Shown: positions 25,201 through 40,200 of the stretch, in pieces
Numbering within the stretch: the first letter of the stretch is position 1
Layout of the letters: the number at the start of each line of letters is the position of its first letter
Assembly (NCBI GenBank): GCA_963678705.1
Contig: OY783208.1
Coordinates: 4,340,001 to 4,404,000 of the forward strand
Direction: 5' to 3'
DNA: 64,000 nucleotides
Source: Panorpa germanica
Lineage: Eukaryota > Arthropoda > Insecta > Mecoptera > Panorpidae
Translations under genes and position numbers: made by a program
The notes under the pieces: generated by a model
Told to the model about the DNA's origin: nothing
The model's input: the letters and a program-made list of their open reading frames with translations, nothing else
Database searches by the model: none

Positions 25201-28200
25201 ACGCATTTTAAATAAGGCGTAGCATACTGATAACAAGCAAGTTAGTGAATTAAGGCACTGTGCCAACCATTTTGCTTGAAACGAAAACAAACGGTCATTC
25301 CGGTTGTTAGTAGCTTAATCAATCCTTTATTTAGATCTTATGGAAGTTTTCTCTAAATAGTTTGCATAATTTTGTTTCAGGAAATAGTAACTAGTGGCCG
25401 AATCAGGAAATCTGAAATATATACTTCCAATACAATCAATGATAGGGCACATGCGGTAAATAATTCTAGGTTTAAGATATTGAAGTATAAAGTACTAGAG
25501 TTTACCCCCGTCACAATGCGACGTCTTTTTGGCGTGTATGATTTGAATCCAATAAAATAATTCGTAATTCCATTTCATATTTAACTCTATTTTTAAATTG
25601 AAATAATAAACTCGCACAATAATAAAATAATTTTTCAATTTATCAAAATAAAAAATATTTTCAATTTATGCGTTATTTGACAAACTTTTTTTCAAAATTT
25701 GGGATTTTTTTGATTTGTAAATAAGTTACCAAGGTTAGCCTATATACAAAATTTCAACTTTCTAGCACAATTTTTACTCTAGGCAAATACAGCCCCCAAA
25801 TACATTTTAAAAAATAGCAAAAGTAAGGGTTTTATTAGTGTCGCATGTTTATGTCGCACTAGTCTGTACGTTAAAAGTGCAACACTCATAGTACACTCAT
25901 GTCTAAATAATGTCAACTTATGAATGATAATATATAAATGTTGGATGTCGCATGTGGGGTGGGGGTAGTAGGTAAAATAATATATATTTATGTATTTATA
26001 TTTCAGTAAGGAATGTAGTGGAGTGATTGTCTTGTAGTAAAACAAATAATGAACGAGAAAATATGATAAACAAATTTAGGTAAACGAAAATCAGATGTCT
26101 TATGGTGGGGTGGGGGTAACAGGAAGGATAATAAAATAATAGGCACATCTATCATTTTAAATTAGAATTATTAAGACAATTGTGCAGATACTTTTAGATT
26201 ATAGATGGTGCTAATGTTGGTGGGGTTTTAAGTTTATATTCAAAAAATAATATTTACTGATTACCACTATGAAGTAACAAAAATGAAAAAAGTATTTTGT
26301 ATTTTCCAAATAGGAAATAAGTTTGTAAAAGTTTTCAAATAAAATATAAAATTCTATACTCTTAAAAGATATTTAAATACAAAATAGAAAATAGGTTTTT
26401 GCATTTTGAGTATATGTATTTGAAAAACGCACATCTCTGATTCTTCTTCTTAGTACAAGCCACCACTTGCAAATTCTCGTTACTTTTTAAACATATTCTT
26501 ATTTAGATTTTATATTAGCTGTTTTATTTATCATGAATTGCTTTTCATGTTACAGGATTTGGGGCCCCGATCAAGGAGGTCTGAAATGTATGGTCCAACT
26601 CCTTTTGGAGACCATACGGGCGACCACGGCGGGGGTGAATCATATTCCTATATGGGTCAGTATCAAAATATTACAATGTTTTCTTTCTTACTTCAAAAGA
26701 TTGTTTAAATGTTTTAATTGGTTGAATTACATTGTTCTTAACTTTGACTTAACTCACATAACATTGTGAAAATAATATCCTGTATATATGTTACATATAT
26801 CAGGGTTTTTTGATCCGATAAATACAACACCGTGGCACCGTCCTGTTGAAACCACATCTCAGTGATATCCATCCCATCAGTAATGGACCAAAGTTGGGTT
26901 GGTAACATCTCTTGATAGAGTAATACATTGACCGTAACAAAAACCGACCCAATCACGTCTCCAGACCACATATCGCACCATACAGTGACACGTTGAGCAA
27001 TTAACCTCAAATTTTGACCTTTGACCCCGAATAACTTTTGAAGCACACATAGAATCGATGGGGATTTTTAAAACTTTATTTGTAATGATAAACCCTAGCT
27101 CTCCACCAATATTTTGCTCTCCGGCAATTTTTGTTATTTCAAATGTCTATCTTGACCGGGCTACCAGTATAAGAGCTAACTTTGTTATTTAATTTGAATT
27201 TAGCATATAATAAATGTATTTGTTCATATATAGCAAATCCTGCTAACCGTTTAAATCTAATTTTCTACTTTTCAGATGGCCGATCGACCCGTCAGATGAA
27301 CATCGCGGATCATCTGCTAAGGGCAGCGGAACATTTGATTCAGATCTGCATCAGATCATCTTACATTGCTACCAACATAATTATGATGGTGAGTGTTCAT
27401 ATTAAACTACACCAGTGGGCTCGTGAACTCGATTTTTAGTGGTCGATTTTTTATTATTATTTATTTTAATGTTTTTGCCATTAAATTAATAAATTACATA
27501 CTAGAGTTTACCCCCGTCGCAATTCGACGTCTTTTTAACGTGTATGATTTGAATCCAATAAAATAATTCGTAATTACATTTCATATTTAATTCTACTTTT
27601 AAATTGAAATAATAAACTCGCACAATAATAAAATAATTTTTCAATTTATCAAAATAGAAAATATTTTCAATTTTTGCGTCAAATAGACCAACTTTTTTTC
27701 AAAATTTGGGATTTTTTTTTTCGATTCATAAATAAGTTACCAAGGTTAGCCTATATACATAATTTCAACTTTCTAGCACAATTTTTACTTTGGCATATAC
27801 TGCCCCCGTACCCCCAAATTAAATTTTAAAATTTTGAATTTTTTTTTATTAATAATATATAGTTAATTATTCTAGAATCCAGAATATGAACTTTCTCCAA
27901 AGTTCCCTGCCGGGCCCCCGAATTTCTCAACCCTTCCTTTTAAATTTCTAATTTTTGAGAAATGTCAGCATTGAATACCCTAATACACATTTAAAATTTT
28001 AACTTTCTATCTTTTACAAAGTGAAAGTAATACAGTAAAAAAGAGCTCACTTTCCTTCCAGTTTTTTCAAAATTACGGGTTCCCAGGAAATTCAGGGAAA
28101 ATCAGGAGACGCCAAAAGTCTTAGATAAATTTTCTCTACGAAATAGGCAATTTTCAAAAACATTGACGAAGCCGTTTTCGCGATGCCAAACCAAACATTG

Positions 28201-31200
28201 TGATTTATTGAAAAATAAAATGTTGTAATTTTCTAATTCTAGCACGATGTTTCGCTTCTTTGCATCCTCATCTTCACTCTGCCTCCTCTGTCGTCATTCC
28301 GTTCTTTTTAAACTACTGCTTTCTCCTTTTCGTTCCTCCTTCTCCACCTTCTTCCTCATTCTTTCTACACTTCTCTCTTATTTTCTTAAGGAACTCGAAT
28401 TCAGCATTTCTTATTTTCTTCTCGAATCTAATCAGTGATCGATTTTTTAATTGTTGATTGAACTTGATGTTGATAAATGTGTATTGGCGTCTTTTTTATT
28501 AAATATCTAAATGTTGACGAAGATATAGGAATTAAAATTTTGAATTGTAGTTTTAGCGCTTGAAATGGTCGGCCATATTTATAACGTAACATGTAGTGGG
28601 ATAGGTCAATTAGTTGTTGATTCAGTCAGTGCTGTGGTAATGTTTTGTAGTCGTTGGTAACCTTACTCTCCCCTTCTGGAATCTGTAAGGAGAATATCAT
28701 TGAATGATCAATTGCATTGCATAACGAATGTTCGTGTTTCCTAGGTTTGGAGTATTACTTATCACAGCTGGATGTCGTTCATCCTATTAATTTGGGCTCT
28801 CATGGTTTGGATGGTGCCTGACAAACGCAACTGCATGCTAAAGACAAGCGGCCTCCTAGTTTGCTATGCAGAGTTTCTATTAGTTGTCCAGTACATCTAC
28901 GGCATGGATATTATGTTCCATCAGCTAACATCGGAAGACACTGTAAGTACAGACATTTTTAGATATTACTTGTCGTATTAATGCAAAAGGTAATTATTAA
29001 GAATCCACTTTCTGTACCTTAAACAATTAAATTAATTGTATTCAATATTTTGTTTGTAGGTTATGCTCATTAACTAATGTCAGAAATTGATTTTAATCCA
29101 AATTACGATAGTTCGGCGGTGACTTATGTTTAAAAGAGGTTATAAGAGCGGTATAAATCGATAATGAATTTTATCTTATTCGTTTCTATATACAATATAG
29201 AAAAATAAGTGAGTCAGTGCCTTTTAGTTATATCTGCAGTTTATACCCCACAACTTGTTTTAAGTATGAGTCGCTGCCGAACTCTCGTAATTTGAACTAT
29301 AGTTGCTGTATAATTTTTTTAGAATTAGGATTAGTGGTAATTATTCGATAAAGCTACACCTTTTGTTTTTCACTTTGTAAAAAAACTATTGTATTTTTGT
29401 ATGTTTTATTATGCTTATTGTATACTCAAAACATGTCAAAATCACTACGTAATATTTATTTTACCACTTTTTATTAATAAATAGGAGATAAATTTGATAT
29501 AAGGGCCACGCCACTGTAAATAAATAAATATAAATGTAAATGGTTTTTAATTGGACAAATGAATTAGGTACTTGTCAAACTGAGTTTGACAGCGGTAATC
29601 ACGAGTTAGCAGAGATCTTGTTAAATAACGTTTTATTAGTTTCATTTTCTAAAGCTAGTTGAAGGAATTCGTTCGAAATATGAAAGCTTTAATCGTATTA
29701 AGGAGGTACAGGACGTACCGTCAATGGAAAAAGTTTATCTCTGGGAAATACAAAATGAAAAATACGAAGTACATGAAGGACGAGCAAATATTGGGACTGT
29801 ACCTTTTAAAATGAATTTTTCAATTCCCTATTAAACTGCTTTTTGCTAGTTAAAATGATTTTTTTATGCATATAATTCATGTTTAATACATGAAAAATTA
29901 CCTATAATTAATTTCAAATTTATATTAATTCAATTTAAATTCAAATTAAATATTTTGAAAAAGGAATAATAAATTTTGCAAAGCTGTAAATTTACGTGAG
30001 TTGACGCATGCGTGATTTGGGTCTTCGACAAATAAATTGTTATATTTTATATAACAATTATTCCGATTTTGAATTTCCCGCTCAAATTGGCATTTGCAAC
30101 GTTGCCGGCTTATAACCCACACTTACAGTTTCTTAAAGGTTTTATTTAAATATTTTCGTATATAGGTATCCTTTTGATAATTTTCTTTTTGCAATAGTTA
30201 CAGAAAAGATTCTTTTATATACACCTAGTTTTTGAAAGCCGTGTCACTATTTTTTTATAGTTAAAAGTTATATTATGTGGTGAAATTGAGCTAAAAATTA
30301 TGATTTGTATGGAAAATGACTATTTTTAATTATGTATAAAAAGAAAACTATGAACCCTAGGTCTCTAAAATTTTGAGGCAGCATGTATTTTAACTATTTG
30401 TACCGACTCTCCAAATTTCATGACGTTTTCATCATTTACGTTAACGTCCTATACCTCCTTAAGTTGCATGTCGCACTAGTGTGGACATGTTGAACAACTT
30501 CTTACACCAATGTGTACGGTACATTATATTGCAAGACTACCTGAGATATATGCTATATTTACATAAAAAATCTATTCAAAAATAAATTTAAGTGTAATAA
30601 ATTTACAAATGTTCTAGGCTGACAAGTTGGACGAAATAGGATTTGAAAAGCCGCCCAAAGGCGTGGAAGCGTACGAACCCATACTGTACAAATCTTTGTT
30701 CACTTGTATGTTTTGGATTACGCTAAGGCAGCACACACAAGAGCGGATGATAGCAGCTCAGAATGACGCTGAAATGTTAAATAAAGGAATCGAGATCAGC
30801 ATCACTGTCAAAGGACGAAACATTGTCAGAGGTAGACTTAAAAACAGTTGCCTATTCGGATTGTGAACCACGTGGTTTAATTTTTATAAAACTGAGCAAT
30901 ATACTGATAAAGTTGGGTACCAGGACATCAAATGTCCAATTATTTTTAAAACTCGCTATATTTTATACACGTTCGCCATTGCACATTCGTCAAGTTGCAT
31001 TCTCTTTCCTACAACAGAGCGTAAAAGGGATAGCATACTTAACACAGAACTCTTATCCATATAACAAATAACTGACCTATTACTTAATAGTCCGACATAT
31101 TACGTCATAAATATAGCCGACCATTTCTAGCGCTAAAAGTACAATTTAAATTTTCAATTGCTATATCTCCGTCAACATTTAGATATTTAATAAAATAAAA

Positions 31201-34200
31201 AACGCCAATATACATTTATTAACATCAACTTCAATCAACAAATAAAATAGCCTTTAAAAAATAAGTTCGCACGCCTGCTTCTCGATTCATCCTCACTGAC
31301 TATTGCCACCTCTCTTCTACAACAGCTCAGACCTAGCTAATATACCTGACGAATATATATTTAACTAACTGACCAATAAAATTTTCGTTACTATTCCTAG
31401 TAAACAATTTGGTGACGTGTCTTGTTTTGTGTCGTTTCTATCACAATTGCATTTCAATTATAGTTCGCATCAACTTCATTTGTATTCCGATAGTGGGGTG
31501 GAGTGGTTTCGTCATTTGAAGCCTATAAGATAGACATCATATAAGGACTCTGAGAAACTTATCCCTAAAAGAACTCTTTCATGGCACAAAATCATACGCG
31601 TCTTCAATATTATGGCAAAGTGACTTCAAAATGTTTACTGGGTTAGCTTGATTGACAATTTGACAATCAGTTGTCAAATGACATTTGTGTTGTGGACCAT
31701 GTGACCTAATTTATATAAAACTAACACTTTATATTGATAATGTAGCTTTTCATAACCTCAAATATCCAATGGGTTTGTGTCCTATGTCTTAATTTCTATA
31801 AAAGTGTACAATATATTGATAAAGTGGGTTACTAGAACCTCAAATGTCCAATTATTTTTTAATAACTTCTTATATGTTAAGAGATATTAACAATTAAAAA
31901 AGTCATTTTGTCTCTTCAATTAATAAAGGGATTCAACGTTGTACACATTCCAAATGCATGTGACATCACAATCCTTGTGTAAGGTTACCAACCTTACAGC
32001 TCATAAATCTCTGCTATATGTATTTATATAACAAAATATCAAATATTACTTACAGCAAGGAAAAATAAAATTTTAATATTAGGTCCGCCTTAATAGAATT
32101 AATAAAATAAAAACTTATTATTCTTTGACTTGACTTGATTATTTGACTACCAACAGCTACAAAACATTACCACAGCACTGACCTACTCAACAAATAACTG
32201 ACGGTAAAATGCATTTTACGTCATACAAATATCAACACACATTTATTAACATAAATTTTAATCAACAATTGAAAAATCGACTACTAAAAAATGAGTACTT
32301 GTTCGAATCAATATAAAACTGCACTGTATATTGATTAAGTTGGCTATCATAACCTCAAAAATCCAATTGTTTTTATTCAATTCGCAATATTACAGAAGTT
32401 ATTAACAATTGAAATAGTCATTGCTTCTTCACAATCTTTCCCACTACCATTTGCTAACCGTTATCATCACAGTTAAACAAGAGAAGTGCAAAAGAGATGC
32501 AGAATTAAACGTCAAAGCTATAGCAGCTGTTGCGTCGACCCATAATGTTTAAATATAATGTCGTGATATAAAACTAAAAATAAATAACATTACTTCAGGA
32601 ATACTACGCAGTAAAACTTTAAATAGATATGTATAAAATAAAAACCCCAATCTACGTTTATTAACCAATTTTTCAATAAAGTTCACAGCCCATTGAATCT
32701 ACTAGTTAGTCTATAATATTAATTTGCTTAACGGACTTGTTTCCTTCTAGGTCGGGCCGATGATGTCATTGTAACCAGTCCGATAATAATAAAACTGGGC
32801 GAATTTCTTTACTACATAATGATCCGGAGCTGGATTTGGGTGGTTGCCATCATGCTTTTCGTCTGTGGCTTCACTGGAGATCGCATGACCGCATTTAGGA
32901 TATGCTACATGACCTTGTTCATGGTTTTCATCATGACGTTTCAAGTAAGCGTGGAAATTCTACACATTCTGTTTTTAAAATGTGCTCTTACCTTTCCATT
33001 AGAACATAGAACCTGTCCTTCACCAATTCCTTTAGAATTAACGACAATTCTGAACACTGGCGTAGCTAGGTATGGGCGAGTCGATGCAGTGCACCGGGGC
33101 CCCCAAGCACAGAGGGCCCTCAGACTTTTATAACTTATATTTATATTTTAACGGTTTCACAGTGAAGTAATAATCTTAGGGCCGGTTTTATGGTTTTTTA
33201 TTTACTTCGGGGTTATGAAACCCCGAGTTAGCTCAGTTCGGTACTTATTTTTGTATCGGGTTTTATGGTCCAAATTTAATCCCGAGTTAGTTAGTAGAGA
33301 CGTAAACCATATTTTAAGAAATTCGAATATTTGTTTACAGTTGTAAATCCATGGGAATGCAAGATTCAGTTTAATTATTGTTTTAAAAATGACGGATTTC
33401 TCAACTTAGTACTATATTTGTATAATAGCTGATCTTCCTCATCATCTGTTATTGATAATTGATTAAGGTCACTCACAAAATTCATAATAAACAATAATTT
33501 AATATTATAACCTAAAATATTATAATAATGAAAGCTAAACTGGCTGAGATAGCATGATATTTTATCTCTGTTGCACACTTACTCCGGGTTAAATATTATT
33601 ACCTTGATTTATGACGGGTTATCTTACTCCGCGATTTTAGTTCCGAGTTAGCGTTAACCCTTGATGATAAAACCCATTTTTAGCTATTTAGTTAGCTATT
33701 TAGTTCGGTAGTAAGACGAACCATAAAACTGGGCCTTAGTAAATAGTTATTCCCGACAATGCATATAAAACTTTTATAACAAAAACATAAACAATAACAA
33801 AAATTCTAAATAGGAATGAATTTTTTTTATTGAGAGTGTATTTCATACTCACTTGTGTACAAATTTATCGCTGAACATGAGGGAGGGGGAAAGCATGGAC
33901 CAGGCAAGGGTCTAAGTCTATTACGTAATTCTCTCAGGCAGAGATACGCATTCTAGAGTTGTTTATGTTGAGATTAAGCTGAAACAAAAGTAGCTGCAGG
34001 ATTGTACTTAGTCTTACAGCGTAATATTGCTAACAATATACAGAAAAGGCAGATGTATATTTCCTTTGGTCTACTATTAAAACATCATAATAATTGATAG
34101 GATAGGATAGAAGGAGTGACATAAGTGCACATAATTTGGTGCAAAAAAGTATACCCGCTAGTGAAGAAAGTAGGATATTCCAGTCCGTGTGTTTGCCACC

Positions 34201-37200
34201 CTTGCCTTCGGATAGGGAGTCAGTTTTACACGCGGGTTGACTTGTCTTACTTTCTTCCCTCGGTGTGTAATATACTATTAATGTTTTATGTACAATAAAT
34301 GTTTTACATACATACATGCATACATCTTTTATTGATTAATACCAATAATATAAATCCAAGTATACATTCCTAAACTCTTCACCTAGGCGATCACTAAAGC
34401 TCACACAAGACACACATACACATACATGTAGTAAGTAGTTTTGCTGTGCCATGTAGAATACCATAAAGAGCTGATGATAAACTAATAGCTTTGTACCTTT
34501 AAAGCATTTATATATGACTTAAAAAACCTAAACAGTTTAGTTAGGGGCCCAGATTTTTTTTTGCACCGGGGCCCTTGGTTACCTAGTTGCGCCACTAATT
34601 CTGAACATTAATGTTATCACTGAATCAAACAAATGTTATGAATTAAAATTTTGCATTCTTAGTAAATATTTTGCTTCCAGATTAATTGGAAGTTTTGGCG
34701 GAAGATGATGTCCACGTTCTTGCTGACTGTCATCATATTTTCCATGGTGATCCTCATCTTGATATATACCTATCAGTTTGAGAACTTCCCGTACTACTGG
34801 AAAACATTTCTACTCGTGCCCATTAATTTGTAAGTAATTTTTATTTATTTTATGTTTTTGGGTTTTAAATGGATTGGATTCTGGATTTACTTTAATTGGA
34901 TACTACATATTGATAAAATTGGCTATGAGTACCACAAATGTTTAATTATTTTGTACTAGAAGAAGTTTAGAAATTTGGCACCCTGTCATCAACAGACTTG
35001 AAACATTAAGTAGACTGCTTCACTTTAAATCTTAAACTCAGGCTCATCATGATTGCAATATTACCTTGTGGTTATAATGAAACCCCTTCAAGTAATTCAA
35101 TGCATCTACTAGAACACTTAAGTTTTAGTGATCGATTTTTTAATTCTTGATTGACATTGATGTTAATAAATGTGTATTGGTGTGTCTATTTTATTAAATA
35201 TCTAAATGTTGACGGAGATCTAGCAATTAAAAGTTTGAATTGTAGTTTTAGCGCTAGAAATGTCGGCCATATTTGTATGACGTAAAATGCATTTTAACGT
35301 CAATTATTTGTTAAGTAGGTCAGTGCTGTGGTAATGTTTTTGTAGCTGTTGGTAGTCAAATAATCAAGTCAAGTCAAATAATAATAAGCTTTTATTTTAT
35401 TTAACCCTGTTACGGCAGTCATAATATTGAAATTTTATTGTTCCTTGAAATAGCTGTAAATAATATTTGATATTTTTATATGTTAATACACATAGCAGAG
35501 ATATGAGCTGTAAGGTTGATAACCTTACACAAGGATTGTGATGTCACATGCACTTGGAATGTGTACAACATTGAATCCCTTTAATAATTAAAGAGACAAA
35601 TGATTTTTTTAATTGTTAATATCTCTTAACATATAAGGAGTTATTAACAAATAATTGAACATTTGAGGTTCTAGTAACCCACTTTATCAATATATAGTAC
35701 ACTTTTATAGAAATTAATTCATAGGACACAAGCTTATTGCTACTTATATTACAGACAACAGGATATGGGCTTGGAAACGTACCAAACCAAGCAGCTGTTC
35801 TTCAAATTAGCGACACCCACGTTCTTTGTGATCATGACAGTTATTCAGTTGCAGTATCTGCACGCTGACTTCCTAGAGATAACGGAAATGAGGCTTAGGT
35901 AGTGAAGGTTTTTGTTTTATTGATTAATATAACCGCTAAACACAGTTAGGTTAAGATTACCTTGAATATCTAACTTAAGCGACTATATATTAACTTCCAA
36001 TATACTATATACTGCAACAACACGTGGTCGTTGATCCTTCTATGCCAGATTTATACTCGTTGCCTCGCGATATAACTCGAATACGTAGTTACCTCTTTCT
36101 TACCACATTTACGTTATATTTACTCTAAGAACATACTTTATTTTGTGATATATTTACTAATTATATCCGCTTTGATTATTTAATAATACGGTACTTATTT
36201 AGTTTAACTATTTTTTTTTGCTTTGCTTCTTTTAAAATAAACTACTGCACTTTTATATATTTATGGTGCTTTTAATATAGTCAAAAGACTTACAAATTAT
36301 TGCGTAATAGTCATTATACCACTTTCAATTATGATTTAGACAATATTCTAGAAAAAGTCGTAATTTTAAATTTGAGGTTAGAAATAATATGACAATGTTC
36401 CATATATAAATGGCGTCATATTTGACATTTATTAATCAACTTTAACCATAGATATTGTCTATTTCCTAATAGAAAGTAGTATATTGAATATTATGTAAAG
36501 ATTTGTACGTCCTTTAACGATATTATAAGAATCATAAAACATACATAAGTGCAATATTTTTTTTACAAGTTTCTAAACAAAAAATGTAGCTAAACTAAAT
36601 AATTTCCAATAATACTATGTTCAACTTTCGTTACCCTAAAATGAACTCTAAAAATAAAATATTACGTTAACCTGTTATAATTTTTTACAGAAATATAAAC
36701 CTGACGGACCTTAGATCCAGAACTTCCATGAGAGGAACCAGAAGGACCTCCAGGAGTTCAGTAACATCAGAAGAAATAGCTTCAAAAATGCTTACGTAAG
36801 TTACTTCTTGAATATTGTAACGTTGAAACTACAACAAGCGTAGCTTCTTCTTAAAACATGCATCATTACGTAATATACATTATACCATATTTCATTTAGA
36901 AATACACAACATTAATGGTTACAATTAAATTTTCAAATTTAACGTTAGAAATAATATAACAATGTTTCATATAACAGTGAAAATGGCGTCATATTTCACA
37001 TTGACTGGTCAACTTTAAGCATAAATTCTGTCTATTTTTTAATAAAAAAAAATCGTATAAGGTATATTACGTGTGATTTGTACATGTTTTCACTATAACA
37101 AAAGCGCCAGAAAATATACGAAAAGCAAAAGTTTTTTTATAAGATTCAAACCAAAAGGTGTAGCTATATCGAATAATGGGCTTGTGTCCTCATTTTTTAG

Positions 37201-40200
37201 TGGTCGATTTTTCAATTGTTGATTGAACTTGATGTTAATAAATGTGTATTGGCGTGTCTATTTTATTAAATATCTAAATATTGACGGAGATATAACAATT
37301 AAAAGTTTTAATTGTAGTTTTAGCGCTAGAAATAGTCGATTATATTTGTATGACGTGAAATGCATTTCAACGTCAGTTATTTTTTGAGTAGGTCAGTGCT
37401 GTGGTAATGTTTTGTAGCTGTTGGTAGTCGAAATAATCAAGTCAAGTCAAAGAATAATAAGTTTTTATTTTATTTAACTCTGTTACGGCAGACATAATAT
37501 TGAAATTTGATTGTTCCTTGAAATAGCTGTAAATAATATTTGATATTTTGATATATAAATACATATAGCAGATATTTATGAGCTGTAAGATTGGTAACCT
37601 TACACAAGGATTGTGATGTCACATGCACTTGGAATGTGTACAACCTTGAATCCCTTTAATAATTAAAGAGACAAAATGACTTTTTTAATTGTTAATATCT
37701 CTCAACATATAAGGAGTTATTAAAAAATAATTGGACATTTGAGGTTCTAGTAACCCACTTTATCAATATATAGTACACTTTTATAGAAATTAAGACATAG
37801 GACACAAGCCCATTACCGAAAATATTAATAATACAACGAAATAAAACAGTAGAAAAATGACCAAAATAATATAAATTAAATATGTAATATATGCTTTATT
37901 TATTTATATTAAAATTATTTAAAAGATATAATAACTGTAAATACATTTCATTTAAATAAGAAGACGTCGTCCACATAATACATATTCATTTTTATTTCTG
38001 TGCAAAACAATATCGCTAGAAAAAGAGGTTTCTGACGTTAACTCATATATTAACCTATATTTTAATAAAAACAAACATTCCCAAAATTCACTCTATACTC
38101 TAAATGCTAGAGTTTTCTAATACAACTAAATGAGAATTATTATGTTGTTTTAATTCACCCAAACTTCTAAATGACTTATTACAAATACCACAAGAAAACG
38201 GTTTCATTTCTTTATGGGTACTTTGATGTAATTTTACCGCCTTCAAAGACTTAAATGCTTTGCTACAAGTGCCACATAAGAACGCTTTAACATCTGTATG
38301 AGTAATTTTATGTTGGTTTAACTCCCTTACAGTTTTAAACGATTTATTACAAATACCACATGAAAATGGTTTTAAATTTGAATGGGTAATTTTATGTTGT
38401 TTTAAATCCGTTATACTTTTAAACGATTTATTACATGTGTTACACAAAAACGGTTTAATATCTGTATGTGTAATTTTATGTTGTTTTACCTGTCGTAAAC
38501 TTTTAAATGCCTTATGACAAATGTCACACGAAAAAGGTTTACTGTCATTATGTGTGATTTTGTGTCGTTTCAATGAAAATAACGTATTAAATGATTTCTG
38601 GCAGATATCACATGAAAATGGTTTTAAATCTGTGTGTGACATTTTATGTATTTTTAACTCGTATAATCTTTTAAACGATTTGTTACATACATCACATAAA
38701 TACGGTTTCATATCCGTATGCGTAAGTTTATGTTGTTTCAGTACATGTTTGGTTTTGAATGATTGTTTGCAGATGTCACATAAAAACGGTTTAACGTTTA
38801 TATGTGCAATTTTATGCTGTTTTAATGCCGTGGAACTTTTAAAACCTTTTTTACAAATGTCACAAGCAAATGGGCGTTCCCTGGTATGAATACGTTTATG
38901 AACAACTAACCCACTGTTATAATGGTAAATTTTGTCACATTCATTACAAGAATATAACTTCCTTCCGGTGTGAACTCGTAAATGATTCAACAGTTCTCTC
39001 GCTTTTTCAAACGATTTATTACAAACATCACAGATATAATTTAATTCTTCGGATTGCCTGCATTCTTGTGTGTCGAAAATATAACTTTCATTATCACCAA
39101 TTACATTTCCTCGACAATTAGGCGATTCCTTAAGGTGCTCCAGCAACTTATAGTTGTCCATAAATATGTCACCACAGTGGTCACACAGGACAACAGATAA
39201 ATTAAAATCGGGTTCATCTTTAATGTCATCGATCTCTTTTTTAATTTCTGTTCTTAATTGAACACATAATACTTCTTCTTTAACAGAATATTCCTCTTCT
39301 GATTTTATTTTTATATTCAAATCCATCTTTTGTATTTCCGGTGTTTCATTAAAAATATCCTTTTCCAATTTTATTTCGTGTATTTCGTCCGACGCCATTT
39401 TTAATTAGAAATGAAAACGATTCTGAAACACAATTAGTGTTTGTTATTAATTTGTATTATTTAATGGTAAAGCAAAAGACTTAAAGCTAGTAAAAAGACA
39501 ACACTATTTTTGTTTCCATATGTAAAATGATTAATAGAATGTATTTGTATGGCGAATCAAATCAGTACATGAAATTAATAAAAACTTTGTGAAATTAAAT
39601 CATTCATAGTATAAAATATTATATTAATATGTGAATTAATCATATATTTATCAATAGAGAGTAATAATTTATCACCACTACACTAATTTAGTATTAATTA
39701 AACAATCACAGTACCTAATAAATCACATAACCTAATAAATAAATTGCTGTTAATTTCTAATCCATAAGTTTCTATCTTATTTTCAACCAATATTATAAAA
39801 GTATATATATTTAATTGTTAATAAAAAAAACTTACAATAAAAGGCTACAATTAATGAAAAAGTTTATAATAAAATTATTTCAGGAAAGATGGTAGTAACT
39901 GTCAAAGACAAGTACCTGATAATAATGTTCCATAATAAATTATATACTAATTGAATTCATATTACCTGTGAACACAACAAAAAATCTATAAAAGTAATAT
40001 CAATTTACCTGTTTAATATATTTAATAGTGAACAATCGCAGTATTTTTTTAGCTTCTTCTTGTAAAATGTGCTAATAAAAAATAAATAAAAACGTCAAAC
40101 ACGCCATGTTTTTTCTAATCTCAATATTGAAGGTTAAGGGGCTAGTGTACTCATTTTTTAGAGGTCGTTCTATTAATTTTTGATAGAAGTAAAGGTATAT

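Noticed and set aside
33060-33130. GC-rich block as a possible exon or CpG promoter
   Set aside because: It is the inverted end of the hAT-like element, matched by 34540-34597.
34030-34317. 95-codon minus-strand frame inside the hAT-like element
   Set aside because: No transposase motif, and composition is like non-coding DNA.
38521-39121. Plus-strand frames over the zinc-finger gene
   Set aside because: They are mirror frames of the periodic C2H2 coding sequence on the other strand.
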